From positions 1,127,501 to 1,191,500 of the forward strand of contig CM049319.1 of the NCBI GenBank assembly GCA_026874595.1: a DNA stretch of 64,000 nucleotides, read 5' to 3'. How positions within the stretch are numbered: position 1 is the first letter of the stretch; the number at the start of each line of letters is the position of its first letter. Shown here piece after piece: positions 46,733-57,044 of the stretch. Origin of the DNA: Sipunculus nudus. Taxonomy: Eukaryota; Annelida; Sipuncula; Golfingiida; Sipunculidae. The notes below the pieces were generated by a model that saw only the letters and a list, made by a program, of their open reading frames with translations, searched no databases and was not told the DNA's origin. Both the position numbers and the translations under genes were made by a program.

Positions 46733-47021
46733 TCCTCCCCACACCCAAAACATTTTCGTCCTCGACAATTATCTAATAAAACTTAAGCATTGTGGAACGC
46801 TAATTGTTCATGGCGTATACCTATTTGGAGGACGACGTTCTCTTTGAGACCTACGCAACGATGGCGGTGTGGGGGAGAGTTTGGTTGGAGTTTTCGGACT
46901 GATATGAGGACTCATCGTCAGTTATACTGGGTAACATTTCAGTATTATTATGCGAGGCATCTTGATCAGGATGACTACTACAACTGCTCCTTAGCTCATC
47001 ATTATCATTCAGACATATCAC

Positions 47022-48441
47022 CTAGATCAATTGTGGTTCTGTTGGAATAACCCTTGGTATGGGCACAGAAACCAGATATGCCTCCTCATAAGAAGTGTTT
47101 TCAGATTCACTTTCAGAGGGGGATTCAGGTGAATCTACAGGGCATTTTAAACCTGAATCAGGAATGGGTAAATTACTAATGGGTAAAAGCAAATCTCTGT
47201 GCAGAACCTTAGCTTGCCCATCATATTCCTGCTTCACCTTATACACTGGGATCTACAGTCGGTTGATCTACAACAATATATCTGTGGTGTTCCCATAAAT
47301 CTTCAAGTTAGTGTTTTCCTAACTGACCAAGCTTTCTAACTAAAACCCTGTCTCCACCCTTGATCGTAGCCCCCCTTACTCTGCTATCATAATGAGATTT
47401 GTGGTATAGTTTAGACGGTTGAGACCTGTCCTGAGCTATTTTGTAGGCTACTGACAATTTGTCACGCAACTCGGTCACAAATTAATCATAGGTCTCGACA
47501 GATGGATTCTGACGGTTTTCCATGGTACCAAAAAAACATATCTGTTGGTAACCTTGGATGCCTTCCGTACATTAAGTAAAATTGACTAAAGCCTGTGGCG
47601 TCGTTTTGTGTACAGTTTTACGCATGCACCAGAGTTTGTATGTAATTAGGCCATTCGGATTTTTTGCTCAGCCTCTAGGGTACCTAGCATGTTCATGAGT
47701 GTTCTATTGAACCGTTCAGTTTGACCACTCCCCATGGAATGGTACGGGATTGTTCTGGATTTCTTTATTCCGGCTAGGTCACATAGGTTCTTTATTACCT
47801 TAGACTCCAAATTTCTCCCCTGATCACTATAAATTCGTAACGGAAATCCATAGTGATTAACAGACCTTTCCCATAGTAGTTTGGCAGTTAGCTTTGCTTT
47901 CTGTCCCTTACAGGGTATAGCCTGTGCATACCTGGTGAAACAGTCTGTAATAATAAGGACGTCTTCGATTCCACCTTTTGCAGCATCAAGTTTCAAGAAT
48001 TCGATGCATAACAATTCAAGATGTTGGCTACAATTTATTGGAATCAACGGGGCTGTTTGGTGAATTGAACTTTTCTTCTAAGACACCGTGGGTAAGTAGC
48101 TACATGATCTTTAATGTCTTTGGCCATTGTCGGCCAATAAAACCTTTACCTGACCAATTGAAGTGACCAAGGTTGCCTACATCATCATGTATCCCTTTCA
48201 GTGCTAAAGGTCTTAGCTTTCCTGGCACCACAACCTGAAATTCGGTGGTCTCATTGACAATTCTTCTTCGGTACAACGTCCCGTTCTCTAAAATGAGATG
48301 TTTACGGCCTAGAAAGAGCATACGAGTATCTCTGCTTTGCATCTCCTGAACCGTTATTCTCTTGTTATCTTTGAGAAGGCCGATGATTGGTTTTAAAGAG
48401 ACATCCGTTAACTGTTCCTTTAAAGGTCTACTGAGGAACAT
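47022..48441 (-). pseudogene. Integrase of the permuted element
   Basis: Minus strand: an N-terminal linker/zinc region (48,441-48,100, with LENGTLYRRRIVN and an HHCC remnant near HDDVGNLGHFNW), the core (48,047-47,646) with ELLCIEFLKLD, YSDQGRNLES and SGQTERFN, and a C-terminal strand region (to 47,022) with YKVKQEYDGQAKVLHRDLLLP. The first catalytic Asp (normally DFL) is Glu here; the second Asp and the Glu are kept. Frameshifts separate the three blocks. It would insert element cDNA into chromosomes. Confidence 0.83.
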
Positions 48442-48694
48442 TCATTTCCGATTGATAGATCAACGGGCATGAAGGGGTTGATTGAGAGACATTCTATAAA
48501 ACCAGGTACGATATGACAAGTACAGATTGCTTTCACGACCCCTGCTGTAAGAGTGTTTGTAGACTCGTCTTAGTTAGATTTACGGGGTAATCGCGAAAGG
48601 GCGTCAGCGTCGACATTACGTTTCCTCGACCTGTATTGAACAGAGAAATTGAATTCTGCCAATTCTGACGGCCATCTTTGCCCTGTAGTGTAAC

Positions 48695-49872
48695 TTAGCA
48701 GATGAAAGTATGTACGTTAATGAATTCTGCTTCGTACAGATAGTCTTTGAACTTATCTGTTATCGCCCACTTAAGTGCGAGGAATTCAAGTTTGTGGGTA
48801 GTATATCTGGCCTCGGAGGGAGACAAACTCCGACTAGCGTACGCTATTGGCCGTTCTGTACCATTTTGATTTTGATAAAGAATGGCAGCAATGCCGTCAC
48901 GTGAGGCATCTGTATGCAGAATAAAGGGTAAACTTAAATCTGCAAAGGCCAAGAGAGGAGCAGAGGTCAGTTTTTCAATTAGTTCATCAAAAGCCTTTTG
49001 ATGTTGCTCATTCCACTTAAAAGGAGAGGGTTTCTTGGAAGTAGATTTAACTGATTTATCCCCTTTTAAATGATCATGGAGGGGTTTAGCAATTGCACTA
49101 AAGCCATGTATGAACTTCCTATAGAATCCCGCGAATCCCAGAAATTTCCTGACCTCTTTAACAGATGCAGGGACGGGCCATTCTTTTAAGACAGAAATTT
49201 TGTCGGGGTCAGTTTGGATCCCATCTCTGGACAACACATGACCCAAATATATTACCTTTTGCTTGAGGAATTGACACTTTGAAGGATTGATTTTTAATCC
49301 CGCCTTTTCTAGCCGTGGAAACACTTTTTCGAGCTTTTCTAAGTGTTCGTCAAAAGTTTTGAAAGAGACAATGATATCATCTAAATATAATAAACAATCC
49401 TTTAAATGTAAATCTCCCATGGTAGTTTGCATTGTTCTTTTGAACGTTGAAGGGGCACAGACAAGACAGAAGAGCATAACGTTAAACTCAAATAAACATA
49501 GCGGGCCGACCGTGAATGCCGTCTTTGCTTTGTCAGATTCCTAAACTTCGACCTGCCAGTACCCTTTTCTCAAGTCAATGGAGGAGAAAAAGCGTGCACC
49601 TACCAGGGAATCTAAGGTTTCGTCTATTCTCGGTAGAGCATGGGCGTCTCTTACCGTCCTGGCATTCAATGCTCGATAATCGACGCACAACCGTAAACTT
49701 GAATCTGGTTTGCTATCGGAGAGGCCCATGGACTACTGCTAGGTCTAATGACATTCTTTTCCATCAAGTCTTTTAGATGTTGTCTAACCTCCTCATAAAA
49801 ATGGGGTGGTGTTCGTCTATGTCTTTGTTTGATAGGGCTGTCATCATAAAGAACTATTTTGTGTTTATCCAC
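48695..49872 (-). pseudogene. Reverse transcriptase and RNase H of the permuted element
   Basis: Minus strand: KQRHRRTPPHFYEEVRQHL (49,860) leads to the RT with LRLCVDYRALNARTVRDAHALPRID, FFSSIDLRKGYWQVEV (then a TAG at 49,541-49,543), the catalytic YLDD in CLLYLDDIIVS (about 49,390), LGHVLSRDGIQTDPDK and FLGFAGFYRKFIHGF. The Ty3/Gypsy RNase H follows (FILHTDASRDGIAAILYQ about 48,910, RPIAYASRSLSPSEARYTTHKLE). A frameshift lies near 49,720. The domain order PR-RT-RH-IN is the ordinary Gypsy one. Confidence 0.9.
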
Positions 49873-49986
49873 ATTAGTTCTACCAAGATCAAAATCTCCA
49901 GTGGAGAAATATGACGGAATTTCCGGAAAAGACCCCGGATATCTGAGATCTGTTCAGTTGACAGCTCTGGATCCAGCCGTATACTA

Positions 49987-50760
49987 TCAAGGCACTAGCT
50001 GTTCTGTTGAGTCGCACCCTAAGGGGGGATCAACTAAAGTGACCTCCTGTAGTGCACAAAGCACCGTTTTAGCTGGTACAGTTATGTCATGCTTAGTCAT
50101 ATTGTAAACTTCAACAGGAATTCGATGATATGATCCTGAAGATAAGTCTAGACACTGTAACATAGGTGTCACTACTAGTCCATTGGGTAATGAAGGCCGA
50201 CTTTTCATTTCAGTGATAGTTAACACCTCACCCGTGGTCCGTGCTCTAGTGCCACAATTGATGATCAATTTCTGCTGTAGGGCTACCTTAACAGGTTTTC
50301 GGGTAATAACAATCCCATCAGCATCCAAGGAATGCTTTGCTATGGTAGAGAGGCATTTAAAGGCCACTCGCCACGATGTAGACACTTTCCTTGTTTGATG
50401 CTTGTAGTGGTCCAAGCACAAATTAAGTACATTTGTACCTATAATGAAAGGTACATCAAAATTAAATTCTGTATCAGTAACCACAAGCACAGGTACAGCG
50501 ACTTCTAAATTTAAGTCGGGAAAGACTAAATTTAGGTCCAGTTTGCCTCGAAACTTTAAACAATCACCACTAGCCGTATCTACCTTCGAAAATTCTGTAA
50601 CAGTTTGAATAGGGACTTGGGCAAACTGCTGATCATAGAAAGATTTTGACATTGTAGTTACCTGACCCCCGTATCTAACAGACCGACGGCTTTTATGCCT
50701 TCAACTAAAACATTGACCTTATCAATGTTACCAACAAGTGGAGCGCTTGAAACAGGTGGC
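49987..50760 (-). pseudogene. Retropepsin-like protease region of the permuted element
   Basis: Minus strand: the segment begins in SERGGPPVSSAPLVGN and continues KVNVLVEGIKAVGLLDTG, the aspartic protease active site (about 50,665). A 1-nt indel directly after DTG shifts the frame into MSKSFYDQQFAQVPIQTV (50,652), with a flap/core region (VFPDLNLEVAVPVLVV, FIIGTNVL) typical of pepsin-like retroelement proteases, and ends near 49,987. Confidence 0.75.
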
Positions 50761-50772
50761 CCACCCCTCTCA

Positions 50773-50816
50773 GAAAGTGGACCCAAATGCAGACGAACAG
50801 ACGGACCACTGTTACA
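50773..50816 (+). repeat. LTR tail fragment, + orientation
   Basis: About 44 bp ending ACGGACCACTGTTACA match the reverse complement of 45,886-45,929 and close the insertion with the CA end of an LTR. Confidence 0.85.
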
Positions 50817-52822
50817 TTATCATATTACATCCTTGACAAACATTTTTAAGGCTTTAATTGCTTCAACGTGAGTCTACCTCTGTATATTTGTGAACAGTAC
50901 GGGATATTTAATATTTGTTTGTAATTTTATTGTTTCAATAGTCTCTCACGAAGTAACAATCAAATATCATAGGTCCTAAAAATGTTTGCATGACTGTTAG
51001 ATAGCTGATTACATGAACATTCCAAGTTTGTAAATATGCTGGCTATTAGGTGGTCTTGAACATTTAACTGTGTGTGACGTCAGGGATGTCAAGTATGTGA
51101 TGTTAAAATTTAGCTCTGCCTGAGGAAGTAGCGAAGCAAGTTTAGTTTTGGTCTTCTTTGATATCCTCCGATGGAAAATATATGGAATATTCTGCACAGC
51201 AGACACTATGTTGAGTTCTACAATATGTACATAAGTATTTATTATCGGGATATCAGTATTATTTATCACACTTCAGCCTTTCTTATTCTGTGTTGGTTAC
51301 TCCGAAAATTAAAAGTAGGGAACAGTTGTAAGAGAAGGTTTATGGTACTAAGTCTTTGTAGTTTTATTACGGAGTGTTATTTTGTGTGCTTTACCATCTT
51401 AAAACGTCGCATCAGTATACTAACATAAACTAATCTATATTCAAGGTCGATGTCTAGAACGGAAACCATTGTCATGAACTTTTAAATTAAATTTGCATTT
51501 TTACCAAATTAACAAGTATATATTTAAGTTTTTCTTCTTCTCTGCCCAACAAAGATTGCTTTTTCCCAGTTAGAAAAAAAATCAACGTACCCAGGCAAAT
51601 ATATAATGTAAGGATAGTAACATTATTTGTATTATATGGTAGACTGGAAATGGAGTGTGTTTATATTCTCATATCACGGACAGTTTCAATCTCTTCCGAT
51701 TTCACCTTTCTGGTCTTTCGGGGCTTTTTATTCTTGCAGATTTCCTCGTGGAACAACCAATACATCCATACTATGCGCTATAGGGACATTCATTCGATGT
51801 TTGCCTGCCGGCCATGCATGACAGTACTGATTCACTCCTGGGTGAACAGGGCGCACTATTTTGGCATAGATTTAGGTAATGGATGTTGCCGAGGAAAGCT
51901 GTGATGTGAGCCTACAACCATGCGGTCTCAAGCCATCGCCCAACCCTTTATTTTTCATTATTTCTTATATTGTATTTCTTGTTAATAGTCCTTGAAAAAA
52001 AATCGAGTTCATTACAACATAATGCATTCCATCCAGATTTCCTATAAAAAATATATTCAAAAGTATAAGGTGAAATACTGTTAGGTCTTACCGTTCGTGT
52101 CTATGTATTAGAATAGATGCAGGATTTAAAAAATATTGTCATACATATTCTATAAATGAAAGGAGCCATGGAGCCATATTATTTTTTTCTGTTTATACAG
52201 CAGTCATCGAAGGATATGCTCGTTAAGATGTCAATGTGGAATAAGTTTCAGTGTTTCTTTAAATGTTATTAGTATTAAACATGTGCGTCTGTACTACTGA
52301 TGTTTATAGAATCGTGACATGACATCCGGTGAATGACGTGTATAGATCGGTACAATAGTGAAACTAAAGCATGTTCCATTATAAGACTTTGTATAAAAGT
52401 TGTTCATGCGGAACCTATATTTCATGCATTTGTATATCATATGTTTCACACACACAGAGTGATTTTGAATTTTATCCTAAAACATAGCCATAAACTTTTT
52501 CGGTGCCATATTAAACTGTTTAGACTTTTAATTGTTCATTCGCAGTTATCAATGCATAGGTCTATAAACTACTGATTGTTTAAACCTCAATACATATATC
52601 CATTTTGTTTTTTAAACATAAACGTTTCATGCCTGGAACATTCATTTATTTTTCATCATTATAACAAAATTTAATTCAGTTGCAATGATATCGACCAAGT
52701 AAAACGAATGGAGCTCTTTTTACCGAATATCACAAAATATGTGGTCGTGTTGTTTGAACGCTTTGGTAGGATTGTTTGTCTCTTTTTATTTACAGGGTAT
52801 CTCTAACCTATTTCCCGTTTTA

Positions 52823-52867
<45 letters not shown>

Positions 52868-53191
52868 TAAGAAAAGTGTTATATGTAATAACATGGTCCT
52901 GCTTCTCCTGATAATTTTCTTTACCGCAGGTAGATTTGAAAACATGGAAAAGCTAGTATGTCATCCACTTGTATCCATATGTGTACATACAAGAATCTTA
53001 AAAATATATATATTGTTATACTTTAATTTTCGTCCTTGTCACCAGAGAACTGACCTGGGTTATTGAATTGCATGTTCTAGTACAAAATCATCCGGATTAT
53101 TGTTTTGTCTTGTATATTTATATGGAATATCATGTTCAGATATTATATACACTTACACTCCAAGAAGACCAATAAGACATGGATTTACAAA

Positions 53192-53240
<49 letters not shown>

Positions 53241-54137
53241 TACAGAAAGTAGTTACTTACATTCTCTGGAGAGGCGCTACATGTGTACAAACATGGATAA
53301 TAAAAACAGAAATAAGCAGAGAGTCCATTTACTACACTACACTGGTCCCTTGTTACACTATTCCTAATCACATGACCATCACGCACACGTGACGCCGAAA
53401 TGTTCCACTGTTCGTTTCACTGGTCGGCTCGCGCTGTGTATATGGTATTATCAGTCCACAGATACTCGGAGCTCCTATCATCAACAATCGGTCGCTGGAG
53501 TATACTCGATTGCCGTTGGTGACACAGTTCACGTGACACTCACAGGCTATTCTTTCTTGGCGGTGAATCATAGTCTTTCACAGATGATGTCTCCTGGAAT
53601 CATCCGGTTGTATGTAGCTGAATGTGCATCCAAACAGTGATATCCAGTATCTCTACCGATACGCGTATAAATAAAAAAGTTTGAGTGGACAGTGGATCGA
53701 GCGCAAACATATGCAGCACGTCCAAGCAATTATTTAGAAATTTCTATTATTACAACAACTTTCAGTTGGATAATGTCTCATAGACTCCGGGATATGTTGA
53801 CGCTGAACTGGACCATTCATTTCGTGAGGATATTTTTCGTGTTTTTCTTATGTCTGTGGATCCTTACGCAGGTGAGCGATAATATGGGTAAACAGAGACA
53901 AAACCTCATCAAAATTCCCACTATGGGCGATAATATGTCTGAAATCCAAGTGGCTAAGCCTTGCATATACTATAAGCAAGAACTTATTGAACTGTAACTG
54001 TATGTCTAAAATAATAGGGAGCTGTTACAGATACCTCCTTCAACATGGTTTAATATTAGGAGAAAAAAATAAATAGAAAAAGAACCAGAAGAGGCATAAG
54101 AGGTGGCAAGCATAAACTGTCAAGACATGGAACCGGA
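50817..54137. other. No gene assigned; two (TA)n tracts
   Basis: It holds (TA)n at about 52,828-52,866 and 53,196-53,237. An 83-residue open frame at 53,389-53,640 on + ends GIIRLYVAECASKQ and looks protein-like, but I cannot place it in a family. Confidence 0.5.
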
Positions 54138-54940
54138 GTGCATTTAGAAAACCTAGTTCAGGCTAATATTATCTTTGTGAACAAGCAAGTGAAAACTTTT
54201 GATAGACATTTGAGGATATCTACTATCAATGTTAGATCTATACAAAACAAACATTTATTGTATCTAGAACATTTGATATCAGATCAGATCGACATATGTG
54301 TAGTTACTGAAGTGTGGTTAAACAACCAAAACCCTATCGTGATAGCTGACTTAAATGATCAAGGCTATGTATTTAAACCAACAGTAAGGCACCAAAGAGG
54401 AGGCGGAATTGCTATTTCATATAAAAACAAGATCAGTGTCAAAGAAATCAGTTCCACTGCCACTGGTGAACAGTCTACATTTGAGTACGTAGAATGGCAG
54501 GTCACTACTAAACATCACATGTGTATCACCCTCCGGCATCAGCGCAACATCAGTTTACAAATCAACAGTTTATTGATGAATTTGCAGAAGCATTAGTTCC
54601 CATTCTTGCGAAAAACAAAAACATCCTTGATGATTTTAACATTCATGTGAATGATTTTGATGACCAGGATAATATTTTACTACAGGACTGGATGACAGCA
54701 TTTGGGCTGGAAAATCATGTAATATTTCCTACCCACACAAGTGGAAACACATTAAACTTAGTGTTGACCAAATATAATCAACAACTCAGCGTTTTATCAG
54801 TGGAACCTGGCGTATCATTTTCTGATCATACTGAAATCTGCATTCATGTAGATGTGAAAAAAACCAACATTAATAAGATCCGAAACGACTACCCGAAGGC
54901 TAAACAGTATACCTTTCCGAGAACTTTATTAATGACCTAA
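54138..54940 (+). pseudogene. LINE endonuclease (CR1/L2-like)
   Basis: Plus strand: RISTINVRSIQNK, CVVTEVWLN, a GGGIAISYKN stretch, then after a frame change near 54,525 VYHPPA, LDDFNIHVND (replacing the usual GDFN), LVLTKYNQQL and FSDHTEI. These are the endonuclease motifs of the Jockey superfamily (CR1/L2-like) in their usual order. The domain would nick target DNA. At least one frameshift and a stop at 54,940 disable it. Confidence 0.78.
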
Positions 54941-55178
54941 ACATATTACAGGCTAAACTGGAAGTTATTCCTGACCTGGATCAACTGGCTTTTGAATATT
55001 CAAGAGGATTAGGGGACATTTTAGATAACCTGGCACCAAGAAAAACAACAGTAACAGCGAAACGTCCTCTGTTTCCTTAGTACAGTGAAGAATCGATCAA
55101 CTTAAAAGGGCAGTTAGGCTATTAGAAAGACGTTGGAGACAAAATAAATCATCAGAAACATGGAAAAACTACAACAAA

Positions 55179-56175
55179 TTGAGAAATGTATATGCAAGAC
55201 ATTTACAACATAATAAAAGGAAAATAATAACAAATAAAGTGCTAGAATGTGAGAAAGACTCAAAGAAACTTTACAAATTAGTGAACAATTTGACTGGACG
55301 AATAATTACAAATACAATGCCACAGCAAGACGCGACATCGTCATCCAGTCTACCTGACAGATTTGCTGATTTTTTCCTCTCAAAGATAGAGAAGATCAGG
55401 AAAAACCTCTCAAATATCAAAACGTACAATCCACGAGTCAGAGATTTGAAACAATTTATAAAATTTGAGATGCTGACCCAATCTGAAGTTTATAAATTGT
55501 TAATGAGCATGAGAGCTAATACATGTGAATTAGATCCACTACCAGGAAGTATGTTTAGAAAGTATGTAAGGAACTTACACCTATAATTACTCGCATCATA
55601 AATACTTCATTAACCAATAGCAAATTTCCATTAGAATGGAAATCTTCAGTTGTAAAACCATTACTGAAGAAACAAGATCTTGAACTGGTAAAAAGTAATT
55701 ACAGACCAGTGAGTAATTTGTCTCTAATATCAAAGATTACTGAAAAAGCAGCATTAACCAAGCCTATCAATCATTGTGATTCCAATGCACCACTTCCGGA
55801 ATATCAGAGTGCCTACAGACCCAATCATGGATGTGAAACTGCATTATTAGAACTTCACAATGACATTCTATGGAATTTTGAGAAACAGAATATATTTTCT
55901 CTTTGTACAATGGATCTCAGTGCCGCTTTTGACACGGTGGATCATAATCTTCTACTTACAGTTTTGAATAACAGATTTGGGATTCAACATGAGGCTTATA
56001 AATGGATTGAAAGTTACCTTCGACCCCGTGGAATGAAAGTGAAAGCTGCTAATGAATATTCATCAGTCCAAGATGTTCCATTTGGAGTACCTCAAGGGAG
56101 TTGTTTATGGGCCTTATCTATATCTTGCATATGCCAGCACACTTAAAGATGTTGTGGACTGTAATATGGGAAGAT
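55179..56175 (+). pseudogene. LINE reverse transcriptase, 3'-truncated
   Basis: It follows the endonuclease on the same strand. It shows DRFADFFLSKIEKIR, the NTCELDPLPGSMF block, WKSSVVKPLLKK, NYRPVSNLSLISKI, YQSAYRPNHGCETALL, the catalytic DLSAAFDTVDH (about 55,915) and GVPQGS (about 56,088). Frame changes occur near 55,586 and 56,105. Homology ends at about 56,175, before the YADD/FADD block, so the second half of the RT and the 3' tail are missing. Confidence 0.82.
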
Positions 56176-57044
56176 TCTGCCGTATATTTAACTTACCGTG
56201 CGGCACGATTTTCAGTCGCATCCTATAGCATACTATATTACACTCAGGGATCAATTATGAACATTTTTTTCACCTTTTTATTTTCAATAAGTCCTGGCGA
56301 GAAGTATGAAATTGAAGATGATGCTGTTTTTTTTTTTAGCAAATCAGTAGTTTCTTGAATTAGATGCATATCAGATTCACGCCTCAGAGAATACACTTAA
56401 CTCTAAATACGGAATTTACTCATCTCTTGAGAATTTTCCGAACTTCAAACCACCAAAACCTTCAAGTCAGATCATATATTCTCAGAGACCAGTGTAGGCA
56501 ATAATCTATCCCTTATATAATGAATTACAACCTGCCCAGGTACTCCGTTTCCCCAACCTCAGAAGCCGCATCGGGCAGGCCGTTCTTTATAGAAAGCAAG
56601 TAGATTAAACGAAAGCTTGGGAATATATCTTATTTACCTTCAGTTGGTCGTCCTTAAGACTGCACATGTTTCAGGGATGATTGACCTCAAAGTGCATTTG
56701 GGTACACGGTACAGATTTTCCAGGTCTTGATAAGTATTTCCTAGAAAGAATGAAAATTCTATTTAAACTGCCTTCAACATTCAGATCTAAGGACTTCCGT
56801 ACTGTACAAACCATATTGAACAGTTCCTTGTATTGGTTTGGTTGTATACATATATGTATGTATGTAATTTAATTTAGTTATTCGCGGGCAGTTACATTTT
56901 CTAAGATTAATATTATTTCGAATAAACATTGTTTTCGTATTAATTTAATATGGGGGTATACTGAAAAGATTACAGACTACGACTTTTTAAGGATGACCGT
57001 ATCTTATGCTAAAAAGCGATGTGTAAGCAATAAACGCTAGGAAG
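56176..57044. other. No gene assigned
   Basis: This is unremarkable AT-rich sequence between the truncated LINE and the satellite. Short open frames show no recognisable family. Confidence 0.5.

Larger units (their letters stand above)
43113..50816. mobile_element. Circularly permuted Gypsy-class element (pol-LTR-gag) inside oppositely oriented LTR ends
   Basis: On + the insertion starts with an LTR head (43,113-43,386) and ends with an LTR tail (about 50,773-50,816). Everything between is on the minus strand and in the order protease-RT-RNase H-integrase-LTR-leader-gag, i.e. gag lies downstream of pol behind an internal LTR. An 11-bp repeat TTATCATATTA flanks the whole (43,101-43,111 and 50,817-50,827). 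The gag end (at 43,387) and protease start (at about 50,760) share CTGAG at their break points and would be in frame if joined. All genes carry stops or frameshifts. Confidence 0.85.

Noticed and set aside
53389-53640. 83-residue open frame ending RLYVAECASKQ
   Set aside because: It looks somewhat protein-like but I recognise no domain, splice site or neighbour that would support a gene.
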